A stretch of DNA of 64,000 nt from Eustoma russellianum. Its lineage: Eukaryota; Streptophyta; Magnoliopsida; Gentianales; Gentianaceae. A model generated the notes under the pieces. That model searched no databases. It saw only the letters and a program-made list of their open reading frames with translations, and was not told the origin of the DNA. Each line of letters starts with the position of its first letter. The first letter of the stretch is position 1. The translations under genes were made by a program, and so were the position numbers. This document shows, piece after piece, positions 23,624-35,217 of the stretch. The stretch is from contig AP025053.1 in the NCBI GenBank assembly GCA_036186865.1, positions 4,572,035 through 4,636,034 of the forward strand, read 5' to 3'.

Positions 23624-26135
23624 CTGCCAAAAGCAAAAGGTGAAAATACATGATTCAGATGGTGACAGGGTAGTGGATATGTGTATGTCGAAGTTCTATG
23701 TTTTGTACATTCTAGAAAAATGTTTTGTGTTCTTTTTTGGAACGCGTTACATCCACAGTGCATCCAGGAAATTTGGGAAAACAGACAATATGACAATGCT
23801 GCAACAAGAGAAAACAGCAAATAAAGCAGAAATGGTCTCTACTTTATATCATGCCCCCAAAGAGCCAACTGGAGTATACGCACGATATTCTTTTAGATGA
23901 TACGGGCTGCTCCTGATACAAGCATTTAGGAAACATTTAGATTAAGACGGATTACAGAAGGAAGGTGCATCCATGCAATCAATCAATCAAGTATGTCTAC
24001 ACTCAGAAAATCTTTATGCGTGTGCCTATCTGTACAAACCATTAGAAATCAATAATATTTTCAAATAGATAATATTAATTCCAGATGCTTCTGAAAAAAT
24101 ATAAGACTCCGAAAACTACAAGCGGAAAAGCTACATACTAGTCCAGAGTTGAAAAAAAAATGTGCTGTAGAGATTCGTGATTGCGTTGGCCATCCACTAC
24201 CGTAACAGGGTAACACTGGGTCAAAGCCCACAAGAATACGCCTCTAAAATGATTGATAGTGAGGAAAAAAGTAATCAAAAGAAGATAAATGTTTATATGC
24301 AGAGAAAGCTGTCAGTGAGCCTGGTTACGTGAGTGAGAAAGAAGGCATTTCGACCTTATTCATCCCAGGAGACATCGATTTGTCCCACCAAGATACACGT
24401 CTAATCAGCTCCCAGCTAGATAAGGCAACAAGGCCAAGAAAAATTAGTCATCACAGCCTGAACATAAAGCAGCAATTATAGTTGAAAGGCGCATGCAAGC
24501 AGTTCCTTAAGATCCAATTCAGAGTACAGTGTAGAAACTGTATCAACCCCAATATCTGAGACACCCTTCCATTTCCTTTTCTCACTGGCTGCTAAGCAGA
24601 GCTAAAGGGCAAGTTGCTCTTACGGTTTTGTCAAACAGAGATGGCCAACCAGCCTTTAAGACTGCCCCAGCCCTCTGTATCACCTCATTTATCATAAGGC
24701 GTTGTGTAAATGAAGACAGAGAGGAGAGAGGGACAATAGGCTCAGATCATAGAAACTAGGGGCAAAAGAGAAGTGACCATTGCCATGGCTGCAAAGAGAA
24801 AATAATCCAGTATGGGTTTATCATTCTAATTTGCCAAGCCATGGCAGGAGTCCGGCAATCTCAATGCCCCATTTGAGCTTGAGAACTATTCCATGTATCA
24901 TCCTCATAGCCTTATAAGTGAAATCTCCCGACGAAAGTTTTGAAAACAATTACAACCGACTTACTAAATCACCAAATTAAACACACTTTTAGTGCCTCTA
25001 TGCATGCATTTGCATATACATACGCACACGTATATACACACAAGTGTATGTGCGTGAAATATTTAGCACCACAAAGTCGATGCCAGGTAACTAAATCCGA
25101 GGAAAGGTATGTCAGGTTACTGGGCATGAAAAATCATCGACAACATGCAGAGAGGGGCAACAACCCTTTCCAGAAAATTCCCGTTTATGTCTCTCTGGTG
25201 CCTCATTTGTCCTCGACTTCTTGGAAATAACAAAAGGGCGTTTGGTTTTCACTTTCCATAGTATTCAATCCGACAAAGGCTCAGATGCGGTTGGTAAGAA
25301 AGACTAAAAAGAGATGAAACCGACATGGCTGCAAAAGCCCTGATGCCCGTGAAGATCATCAGAGTTGCCAAACCAAGATACGGGTCCAATTAGCTCTCTG
25401 CTCCGATTCAAGAACTTCAAATGAACAAATTAACACATCATCACAGCCTGCATTAGTCTCTAGAGTGACGTTGGAGGAGAAGGAGATGATGATGATGATG
25501 AAACTGAGGAACCAGACACAACTGGTTCTTTGTTGTGTTGTTTTTGCACGAAGGGTGGTTGTATTTTAGAGCAGAGGAAATCATCGGCAAAATGCAAGGG
25601 AAAGGGGCAACCACCCTTTGAAACCCCCGCTTCTCCCTGCTGCCTCTTTTCTCTCTATGAGTTCTTCAAGCATGGACAGTCTCATATATATATGGTAATC
25701 CAGCAAAGAGTTGTAGACACCACCATGGCTGCAGAACCTGGTTGCATGCAAGGAAGAAGGCAGTCAGCCTTGTTTACCCCACATGCCATCCAGGTTGCCC
25801 TGCCAAGATACGAGTCAAATAGCTCTCTGCTTGATTAAGCAAGAAGTCCAACATATTAATTACCCATGATAGACTTGAATACACAGCAGTAGCAACAACA
25901 GCAATAATAAGAGCAGCAATCAAAAGTCCCAGGTTCAGACCCCCCAATATAACATGGTTCCAAACAGTGACTAGGACATTATTTTTGGTTCTTTTTTCTT
26001 TTCTTTAAAGGGCACTTAATTACTTTAGGGTTTAAAGAGTGACGAAATCACAGGCAACAAAGACACGGGCAACCGATCTCTAAGAACTCCCCATGCCTCT
26101 GAGCCTCATTCATTATTCGGCCCTGTGCGTTTTTC

Positions 26136-26138
<3 letters not shown>

Positions 26139-26205
<67 letters not shown>
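26139..26205. repeat. (TA)n microsatellite in unit C
   Basis: About 34 TA repeats. At the homologous place unit A (13953-13972) and unit B (16857-16893) carry GA repeats instead. Confidence 0.95.
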
Positions 26206-26207
<2 letters not shown>

Positions 26208-26840
26208 ACAAAAGTAGGCTCAGATCTCAGAAAACAGAGGGGCAAAAGAGAGGCGACATTCGCCATGGCTGCAAAGAAAGAACAAGAACCCACAAAGAGG
26301 AGTTTAATCTAGGTTTGCCCAGCCAAGATACGAGTCGGTAAACCTCAATGCCCCCAAAGAACTCGAGAATTATTTCAATTCTTGATCATCATAGCCTTTG
26401 AAGTCTTACCAGCGTAGAACGACGAGTATATATGTTTTTGTATGTGTGTATATATATGTATGTATGTATGTATGATAACAATAGCACCAAAAGAAGAAGG
26501 TCCCCCTTTGGAGTCGCAAAGATAAAAAGGGCTATTGGTAGGTGAAATCATCGGCGAAAAATTACAGAGAGAGGGCAACAACCCTTTCAAGAGAATTCCC
26601 AATTCTCTCTGCTTGCCTCCTTCCTCGAGTTCTCCGAATTGTGGAAAGATGGAAGAAGGATCAAACTTTATGAAACTTTCCTCTTTGAAATTAACTGGCC
26701 TCATTTTCCATTTTATCTCTCTTTACTTTTTTTTTTAAAGGTGAAACAGAATTTGAAGTATTTTTTTACCAATTGACTTAGTTTTTTTTAATAACTTAGT
26801 TTGCGTTACAAATATATCTAGCTGGTAAATTCAGTTTTAC

Positions 26841-27650
26841 ATAAAGTCAAAATCTTTTGTCTAGGAGGCTTACCTCGCATATGGCCATATAGATAGTGGA
26901 ATGAGCAAAGGCCATTTCTTTCACAAAATATCTTATATACAACAATATTAACACAAAGCTTCCGCCTATGTCGGAGTATGAAAGAATCGGATATATGTAA
27001 TCATACTCATATTTTAGAAACATACAGAGGTTGTTTCTTGATAACCTATAATGAAAATTGTGTCAAGTTGTGTCGATCAACTGTTACTTCACAATATAAG
27101 AAGCACAACCATTTTAGCGAGTAATTTTATTTTTTTTCAATCATATTTCAAAGTCAAAAAAATGTATCATATATAAACCAAAATGTATATAAATTAAAAA
27201 GCGACTACTAATATGAGATAGATCAGGAAAGCTCTAATTGCCGGGGATTGTATGAAGGTAAAAGAAGGATAAAAACACAAAATGAGCCTACTTCAATCAA
27301 ATTAGGAAGGACAAATGATTATTTATAGATACGACTAGTTTATTCCATACCCGGTATATACATAAGCTTCTAATACAATAGAGTAATGTTGTTGTTATTG
27401 AGCTACGACTAGTTTATTGTATCATGTTATATATCATATTAGTTCAACTCATCCTATATCTTTCTATTACGATATAACATGTTCTCAAAGTGCACATAAC
27501 AATTATCATCTTATATTTCTCAAAACCCTCATTCCTCCTAATAGTTCATAAAACTCATAAAACTTCTTGTGTAAATGCATGCTAAAATTCCAATTCATTC
27601 TAATGATAACATCAGCATCAGTAAGTACAGGGTTATCTTCCACTAGACTT
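26841..27650. other. AT-rich spacer, nothing assigned
   Basis: Homology to unit B ends near 26840. No supported gene or repeat structure. Confidence 0.5.
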
Positions 27651-27652
27651 TA

Positions 27653-27870
27653 GGACATAGTTTAGTTGATACTGGGTTGAGATTTTTTTCTAAGAGATCA
27701 AGAGTTCGATCCAGGTACACGCACAGTGTGGGTGTTCCTCTACTGCTAGTCGAAGGCCTGGTTTGCAGGGGACACCTTGTGTGGGTCATCTCACCCAATC
27801 TAAAAAGGTCACTGCGTAAAATCTCACCCAATCTAGGTAGCCGCTGGACTTCTGATTTGCATCCTCCACA
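27653..27870 (+). mobile_element. tRNA-derived SINE copy
   Basis: Begins GACATAGTTTAGTTGATACTGG (A-box-like) and has GATCAAGAGTTCGATCC (B-box-like) about 45 bases on, then a body CACGCACAGTGTGGGTGTTCC. The same head and body recur at 39083-39250 and, reversed, at 36856-37030. Spaced A and B boxes are the RNA polymerase III promoter of tRNA-derived SINEs. Clear target duplications were not found. Confidence 0.65.
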
Positions 27871-28069
27871 CATGCTCCTTGGAGCATGTACAGTAAATGC
27901 TCCGGGATGAGGATTGTCACCTTTTGCTCCAAGGGTTATCTTCCACTCTCTTCCCTAGGTTATAGAGGCGCAGTAGTTGGTAAAGGTAGCAATAATCCCA
28001 CTTTGTGCCAAAAGGTTGAACCGCAACCCAAAAGGCCTCCACTATTTCAGCCCCAAGGGGCTGCGTGGA

Positions 28070-28175
28070 GGATGTAAATCAGGAGCCCGGACCTCTTAGA
28101 TTGGATGAGATATTACGTAATTACTCACACAAGAGGGCTCTCACCAGTCCACAGAGGAACACCCAGTCCCACTTA
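28070..28175 (-). mobile_element. Fragment of the same SINE family, reversed
   Basis: GGACCTCTTAGATTGG, ACTCACACAAG and CAGAGGAACACCC match, in reverse, the body of the SINE at 27653 and the copy at 36825-36880. The head with A and B boxes is not present. Confidence 0.5.
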
Positions 28176-28179
28176 ACAT

Positions 28180-29840
28180 TACACTCGATTCATAAATGAA
28201 TTTGATCGTCTCTTTCTAGTCCGCGGTACTAATTAGGAGGACAAATGTAAGATAATTTATAGCAATATGCATACAATGATTTTAACATAAAAACATGGCA
28301 TGCCAACCTGATGCAAAATGCCAGTACATCCAAGCCAATACTAAACCAAGAAAGTATTGTCTCCTTGCCAACCTAGGAGTCGGTTTGCATCCTACACGAA
28401 ACTCTTTGAAGCTGGAAAGTGGAGACATACGGGACTAGGAGTATTGGCCTTTTGTTCCAGAAAGTATTGCCTCTTCCATATGAAGAGAGCAACTCCCGGG
28501 CATCAAAAAGATGAAGCTGTCAGCTAAACTTTCTTCTTGACCCCAAGAAGTTGGCATCACATATGACCATGTATTGAGACTTATACGCCAAGGGGAATGG
28601 AGAATGAAACAAGAGTATGAAATTACAGCTGGAATAATGACAAAATTCATCAATCTTTGTAAATAGTGATTCATTAAAAAACTTCATGTTTAAGTCCATA
28701 ACGAAGTTATCTATTGCTGAAAGGCCATTTGAAATAGCATGCCAGTGAAACAAAATTATTTCATTGTTTAAAGATCAATGTCACGTTGATGAGTTTAAGT
28801 GACAAATTGTTTCTCAACTGTCATAGAACGATGTAACAAAGACAAAATAATGAATTGCATGTGCAAACACGTGTTGCTTATGTACTGTACGTGCACCGTT
28901 TATACGCTTGTGTTATACATGTGTTGCACATATGTGACACCATGCACGAAAATTTGTCACACGTGTGCTACAAGCACGCATATTGTACTCAAATTGACAT
29001 TTTCAAAGTAAATATTATTGTGGAGATGGAAGTAATTCTTTCACGTTAAAAATAATTTATAAAATTGTATCTTTTTTAGAGAGATAAAAATCTACTTCTA
29101 ACGGCTACTTTTTGATTTGAACCGTGGACAATGTCAGTCTACTGTCAATTACAACGGTTGTTGTCACTGTCAGCCCTGCTATGTAGAGTAAAAAATCACA
29201 ATATTTACATGCCTAAGTGTAACAGCTCAGCTTGTTGTGGTTCACCTCGTCACCTCGGCTTAACACTTTCTTTACTTCATTCTTCTTCAGCATGTCTGGT
29301 CTCCTTCAGCTCAGTTCGCCTTTCTTGTCTTCATTACCTCAGTCCAGCTTTCCTGTTCAGGTCAGCTCGGTTGACTGACTTCGCCACTTTCTAATGTCGT
29401 TCTGGTCTTCGTCCAGGTCTGCCTTCTTTAGTGGACACACTTCACCTGAACTTATTTCTACCATTATTCCTATTGAACTTGTGCTATAGGATAAGTGTGT
29501 GTGCATGGTGATCTGAGTCTAAAACTGTGTTTATTCAGAATACATATAATACAACCATTGTTAGAGTTTTTTCTTCTTCTCCAGGACTGAGTTGGTCCCT
29601 AACAATCTTTTTGTTAAGCAACATAAATTCTATAGTTCAATGGTACTTGTCAAGGATGTAAGGGCAACAAGTACCAAGCTTAAGACAAAGAAAATATCAA
29701 AATGTTTGGATAGAGGATGTGAGTTACACAATTTTTAGAAATAGAGAATGCATTTGTTTGGAGAGGGGGTGTGGAAGGAAGGACTCACCTATGTCTGGAC
29801 ATAGTTTGTATAGACCAGATTTACTGAACCAAACATGACA
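28180..29840. other. Spacer, nothing assigned
   Basis: Several short open frames but none with family signature, codon bias or splice-like borders. Confidence 0.4.
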
Positions 29841-29849
29841 TAAACTTAA

Positions 29850-30640
29850 AGAGAAAATTTCACTTATTAGCCTAAGATTTGGCACATTACTCAGTTAGCA
29901 GCCTAACGTTGATGAAACTCACTTAACAACAACTCTTTTGCCGAAATGTCTCACTTGTAGCCAGGCGACCGTTGACCGACCGTTGACTTTCTCAGACTAA
30001 TCAGAAGTTGACACGTGGCGACCCTTTTTAATTAAAAAAATAAAATTGTATTTTTGAATATAGTGATTTAAAAGAAATTTAAAAATTCTAAAAAATTGTA
30101 AAAATTAATTAAAAAATATTTTAAAAATCGAAAAATTAGGAAAAAAAGTTAAAAAAAAATAAAAAATTACCCACAACCCCCCAGCACTCCACCCACCTAC
30201 CCATCTTTTTACTCTGGGGGTGGTGGGGGTGGGGTGGGGGTGGTGTGGTCGTGAGGGGTAGGTGGGTGGAGTGCTGGGGGGTTGTGGGTAATTTTTTATT
30301 TTTTTTATCTTTTTTTCTTAATTTTTCGATTTTTAAAATATTTTTTAATTAATTTTTACAATTTTTTAGAATTTTTAAATTTCTTTTAAATCACTTTATT
30401 CAAAAATACAATTTTATTTTTTTAATTAAAAAGGGTCGCCACGTGTCAACTTCTGATTGGTCTGAGAAAGTCAACGGTCGGTCACCGGTTGGTCAACGGT
30501 TGGTCAACGGTTGGTCAACGGTCGTCTGGCTACAAGTGAGACATTTCGGCAAAAGAGTTGTTGTTAAGTGAGTTTCATCAACGTTAGGCTGCTAACTGAG
30601 TAATGGGACAAACCTTAGGTTAATAAGTGAGATTTTCTCT
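29850..30640. mobile_element. Foldback transposon with ~350 bp inverted arms
   Basis: The left arm from AGAGAAAATTTCACTTATTA is the reverse complement of the right arm ending TAATAAGTGAGATTTTCTCT. Pairing extends inward about 350 bp per arm to a short G-rich centre near 30210-30240. Flanked by AAACTTAA on both sides (29842-29849, 30641-30648); a 9 bp reading TAAACTTAA is also possible. Long arms plus an 8-9 bp duplication suggest a non-autonomous Mutator-like or hAT-like element. No transposase. The right arm carries extra copies of TTGGTCAACGG (about 30490-30525) not present in the left arm. Confidence 0.85.
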
Positions 30641-30737
30641 AAACTTAAACAACTTAATGTTTTGTTTTAATATAAAAACCAACTAAGTGTTTACCCAGGG
30701 ATCAGGGTTGGTGCAACAACCTAAATTCCTTCATCCC

Positions 30738-30862
30738 ACCCTCCACCGAACTACACGTGGCAGTAGGGAATGGTGATGCTAGATAAAGGCCACCTGCATA
30801 TAGCCTCAACACTTCTGGTTGCCACGTGTCATGCGGTGAGAAGTAGGGTGAGAGAATTTGGG
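30738..30862. repeat. CACGTGGCA-type palindromic repeat
   Basis: Left arm CACGTGGCAGTAGGGAATGG and right arm GGTTGCCACGTGTC form an imperfect inverted repeat. Similar to 36475-36590, with half copies at 18480-18610 and 38885-38975. Likely a small MITE family; the palindromic core CACGTG is also a G-box sequence. Confidence 0.5.
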
Positions 30863-31656
30863 ATGAGAAGATGCTGTCTCCATTTGTGGTTGGTGTACAT
30901 GAAGAATGATGGCTACTGAATGCCGCTCATAGAATGATAGGTATACAAACCTACGGGTTGAAGATAGAGTCGCATGAGCCCAAAATCTAGCCGAAGTTCC
31001 AAATAAACCAACCCTCCAAATACTTTATGAAAATTTTTACAGAATAATTTATTATATTTAGCAAAATTATATCATAAAATATGTTAGTTGAAAGGTTCAA
31101 AAGAAAATATTTTAAGTTAGACGTACCAAGTTGGTTCAAGTTTATCATATTATATAGCCATACAGGGAGCACAGTGGTATAAGAGTGGACACAGGAAAGA
31201 AGGCCACTTGTATAAATATATTATCAAGTACGATGAGTATAGCTTCACGATTCTTTTTTTTTTTAAAAAAAATAAGATCACTATTTTTTTAATGTGTGTG
31301 CATGTGAGAATGAAGTGCCATATGAACGGACACAAGATCAAGTAGAGTAGATTGCTCCGTCTATGCATCACAATGGAAATGCAAGTGATTGAGTTCAATA
31401 TTGTGGGTTTAAATTTTGGTAACCGCATCATGAATAATTGAGTCCTGCCGTCAGCTTCCTATATCAGAGTAAGTTTGGATTCAGATACTTTATGAGTATC
31501 AAATCTTCGACCGTTCATCTAAAAAACCGTTGAACAATCTAATTTACATTTTTTCTAAACCTCTTGAGATTAGAACGGTAGAACTCTCAAAATCACGCTA
31601 TGACCGCATCCAAAAAAAATGCAACTGATTAAAACAATGGAAGATCACGTGGCTTC
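30863..31656. other. Spacer, nothing assigned
   Basis: AT-rich, no supported gene or element. Confidence 0.4.
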
Positions 31657-31985
31657 TGTTAAGAATCCCACATTGGCTAATTTGAGAAAAAATGCATGGC
31701 TTATATGAGGATGAAGTACCACCACCCATTGCCTTAAGGTTTTGAGTGGATATGGGCCTCACCTTATGTAAGCCCAAGTTTCAATATGGTATCAGAGCAT
31801 GTTTAAAATGTGGACTCACCCCTTGCCTGGCCCATGGTTGGTCACTTAATGTTTTCCCTCACCTAAGTCCAGATGTTCATACCTGGCTTGTGGTTGTGAT
31901 TGAGGGCGGGTTGTAAGGCGTGTGTGTATGTCAAGCCACGTTGCCACGTGAGGGTGGGTGTTGAGAATCCCCCATTGGCTATTTA
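31657..31985 (+). mobile_element. TRIM (small non-coding LTR element), 3' truncated
   Basis: 5' LTR from TGTTAAGAATCCCACATTGG to 31786 (130 bp), then a primer site TGGTATCAGAGCA (31787-31799), a short non-coding interior, a polypurine-like GTGAGGGTGGG, and the start of a 3' LTR TGTTGAGAATCCCCCATTGG at 31959. Similarity to the 5' LTR stops after about 27 bases, so the 3' LTR is cut. The size and LTR start are typical of plant TRIM elements, which need proteins from other elements. Confidence 0.75.
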
Positions 31986-32805
31986 TGCTCTATCTGTGTG
32001 TTACTAGTAGAAACTTCACAATTGAGCATTCCATACTCAAAATAACTTCGAGTTTGTGCGGATCCAATCATTACCATTAAAATGAGAAATGATATTGTCT
32101 TCATATACGACACGTGATTACGGTAATGTATACCTCAAGGGCATTGTAACAAAAACATGTTCGACATAATGGTAATCCCATGTTAAATATTAACATAATA
32201 TTACAAATCAACAATATGTATGACTGTATGTGTTCAATAAAATCAATTACTAGCCAGTGTATGTTTGATACTTCAACTTGCTTCATTATGAATTACATGA
32301 CGTTTGAAGTTGTTCTCAAGAGCATATATTTTCACCACCTTAAGATATCACTTGTTAAACTAATATTAAAATGTTTCACCTGCCTATCACGTGGCAATTC
32401 TATAACAGATAACAGTCTACCTTACAGATGAAAAAATGATTAGCTAAAACTTTTCAACGAATTTATCAATGGCATCTAGTTATTTTGCTACAAATATTCT
32501 TTGGGTCAGAGAACCGGGGGGTGGGGGGTGGGGGAGCCATTTTTTTTCTTTTTCTTTTTCTTGTGCATATGATACATCATAATCATTGAAGTTGTTTAAT
32601 GAAGAAAATGACGCAATATTGGTAGAGGTGTTACTGGTACAAAAACAATAATTCACATTTCTTTTTTCAATGTTAAACGAGAAAGTCATCGAAATTTCAT
32701 CCTTATATGACGAAATATATTTAGCTATACAGATTTCATTTGATACAATCACTAGTAAAATCGATAGATAGAGAATTTATGTACAAGAGGTCCAAATACC
32801 CATTA
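31986..32805. other. Spacer, nothing assigned
   Basis: Contains a G-rich tract at 32514-32535 and pyrimidine runs; no supported gene. Confidence 0.4.
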
Positions 32806-33068
32806 TGTAAGGAAAGTTAATAAATTAGCATAAATGTAAAATCATCAGTATTAACATTGATTGCACTGATAAATGTTGATTGATATTGATTGATAGACCT
32901 ACCTAGTATAGGAAATCTTTGTATCTATATTAAGGCTTATACATATGAATGAAAAATCAACAAAAACCTTTTTGATCAAATTGACTAATATGGTATCAGA
33001 GCCAGCTATCAAGCTTCTGCCCGAAAGCTAAGCCTTCCTCATCATCTACCAAACACTTACCTAGACGG

Positions 33069-33791
33069 ATGGGGGACCAAACACCTTCCTCCAGCACCTC
33101 TGACACTGCCGAGGTAGCAACCGATCCAACCCAAACCTACAGTTTGTCCCAAGTCCTTGAACTCCTTCAAAACCTACCAATGAAACATGATTCTGGCCAA
33201 AACCTGAGTTTGACAGAAAAACTCACTGACAAAAACTACACAGTCTGGACCAGAAAAATGAGTCTTGCGCTCGACGGAAGAGGAAAGCTCACACACATCA
33301 CATCCCCTCCCCCGTCCATGGAGGATCTGAAGTATACAAAATGGCGTCAAGCCGACTCTATAGTAATCACATGGATACTGGAGAATATTGATGCAGATCT
33401 GGTCAATCAATACATAGATTTCCCAACGGCTTGGGATCTCTGGAAGGGAATAGCAGCCACGTATGGTGCTGGGAAGGACTCCCTTCAAATATACGATCTG
33501 ATTGTAATAGCCAACAATCTCCGACAGAGGACTCAAACTCTTGAAAGGATCTACAGTCAATTGCAAGCTGTGTGGAAAGAAATAGACAGAATGCAGCCAG
33601 GGAAGAAACCCGTAGGGTGTCGATGGGTATTCACAATAAAGTTCAAATCTTATGGCACCATTGAAAGATACAACGCAAGGCTCGTAGCGAAAGAGTATAT
33701 TCAGACTTATCGGGTAGACTATTCAGAGACCTTCTCTCCAGTTGCTAAAATAGACACAATACAAGTATTATTTTCAGTAGCAGCAAATTAA
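33069..33791 (+). pseudogene. Copia gag fused in frame to reverse transcriptase N-terminus
   Basis: 240 codons starting MGDQTPSSSTSDTAEV. Residues 1 to about 176 are the Copia Gag type (LTDKNYTVWTRKMSLAL, AWDLWKGIAATYG). From about residue 178 (GKKPVGCRWVFTIKFKS) it is the start of the Copia RT (RYNARLVAKEY, DYSETFSPVAKIDTIQVLF). The junction near 33597 keeps the frame, so about one third of Gag-Pol (zinc knuckle, protease, integrase) was lost without a frame break. Ends at a TAA at 33789 where the family usually has a glutamine codon. Confidence 0.85.
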
Positions 33792-35046
33792 GAATGGCCT
33801 CTGTATTAGTTCGATGTAAAAAATGACTTCCTTCACGGAGATCTTAAGGAAGAAGTATATATGGAGGCTCCTCCAGGTTTCTCCTCAGGATTCAAAAAGG
33901 GTGAAGGGTGCAGATTGAAAAAAGCGTTATATGGTCTGAAACAGTCTCCAAGAACGTGGTTTGGTAGATTTACCAAGGCCATGAAAGAGTATGGATATAG
34001 ACAGAGTAACTCAGATCATACATTGTTCCTGAAGAAGAGAGGAAGGTTGATTACATGCTTGATCATCTATGTGGATGACATAATTATCTTTGGAAGTGAC
34101 CATGAAGAAATAACCAGATTACGAGGTAGGTTGTTCCAAGAATTTGAGATGAAAGATCTGGGGCAACTCAAGTATTTCTTGGGAATTGAGGTATTCAGGT
34201 CAAAGAAAGGAATCTTCATTTGTCAGCGGAAGTATATACTGGACCTTCTAGTAGAAACAGGATTACTTGACTGCAAGCCAGCAGTAACTCTAATAGTTGT
34301 AAACCATGGACTACAGGTGGTCAAAGGGCAGACGAGTACTAATCAAGAACAGTATTAGAGACTGGTAGGCAAACTTATCTATCTTTCACATACACGACCT
34401 GATATAGCATATGCAGTCGGAGTAGTAAGTCAGTTCATGCATTGTCCACAGAAAGGACATTTGGAGGTCGCACTAAGAATATTCAGGTACTTAAAGGGCA
34501 CCGTTGGACATGGAGTTCTTTTCCAAAAACATGGTCACCTAGAAGTCGAAACATACACAGATGCAGATTGGACCAGAAACCCGAATGATAGAAGATCCAC
34601 AACAGGTTATTTCACGATGGTTGGTGGAAATCTGGTTACGTGGAAAAGCAAAAAAACAAAAAGTGATAGCATTATCAAGTGCCGAGGCTGAGTTTCAAGG
34701 AATTGCTCGTGGACTAGCAGAGGTTCTCCGGGTAAGGAAGTTACCAACGGAAATCGGTTTTTCACCTATGAAGGCATGTAAACTCAGATGTGATAATAAG
34801 GCTGCCATCAGTATTTCCGAGAACCCCGTTCAACATGACCGAACGAAGCATGTGGAGGTCGATCGACATTTTATCAAAGAAAAACTTGAGGAAGGAATAG
34901 TTGACTTTAAGTACACACGTTCAGAGGATCAACTGGCTGATATCTTAACTAAAGTTGTTCCCGCAGGGGTGTTCCATGAAGTGTTGGGCAAGTTGAGCAT
35001 TGGCGATCCACTGGCTCAACTTGAGAGGGAGTGTAAGAAAAGTTAA
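33792..35046 (+). pseudogene. Copia reverse transcriptase and RNase H, broken
   Basis: A continuation in the same element: FDVKNDFLHGDLKEEVYMEAP, then ALYGLKQSPRTW and the catalytic YVDD (in CLIIYVDDIIIFG, about 34071). A stop TAG (34356) interrupts before LVGKLIYLSHTRPDIAYAV. RNase H follows with YTDADWT and SSAEAEFQG, with a frame change near 34670, then NPVQHDRTKHVEVDRHF and QLADILTK. It ends just past the 3' LTR start. Non-functional through two stops and one shift. Confidence 0.85.
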
Positions 35047-35217
35047 TAAATTAGCATAAATGTAAAATCATCAATATTAATATTGATTGATACTGATAAA
35101 TGCTGATTGATATTGATTGATAGACCTTGCTAGTATAGGAAATCTTTGTATCTATATTAAGGCTTATACGCATGAATGAAAAATCATCAAAAACCTCTTT
35201 GATCAAATTGGCTAATA

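Larger units (their letters stand above)
22470..26840 (-). repeat. Unit C: full-length copy of the duplicated gene-like locus
   Basis: The most continuous copy. 22470-23100 pairs with 320-899; 23100-26370 pairs with units A and B; 26370-26840 pairs with 17045-17600. It lacks both the Tekay element (empty site near 23105, CAGTATAACTATGGCTG) and the solo LTR (empty site near 25706). On the minus strand the order is: FPQFGELEEGGKQRELG region, four CCATGG-type blocks (26263, 25723, 25323, 24783), a segment like VGFD...LPC (about 24250-24146), the NAYLHALL exon-like segment (23496-23623), and an open segment starting TGEVFVKTTLHKRGEEIM (about 23176-22943). Frames are broken in several places, so it is a pseudogene or fragment cluster rather than a working gene. 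Confidence 0.7.
32806..35217 (+). mobile_element. Internally deleted Ty1/Copia element
   Basis: 2412 bp with LTRs 32806-32990 (185 bp) and 35032-35217 (186 bp), flanked by CATTA (32801-32805, 35218-35222). LTRs start TGTAAG and end CTAATA, so the ends are TG..TA rather than TG..CA. The primer site TGGTATCAGAGCC follows at 32991, and a purine tract TTGAGAGGGAG lies before the 3' LTR. The interior has gag joined directly to reverse transcriptase; protease and integrase are deleted. The LTRs differ at several positions, so it is older than the other two Copia elements here. Confidence 0.92.

Noticed and set aside
26093..26341. Open frames across the (TA)n tract (Ile-Tyr repeats)
   Set aside because: Produced by the microsatellite itself.
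27653..27740. tRNA gene
   Set aside because: Has A-box and B-box-like motifs but no cloverleaf or anticodon arm that folds; fits a SINE head. The same holds for 39083, 46300 and 53750 (reversed).
29131..29394. 87-codon open frame rich in Leu and Ser
   Set aside because: No start context, homology or splice support; likely chance in pyrimidine-rich sequence.
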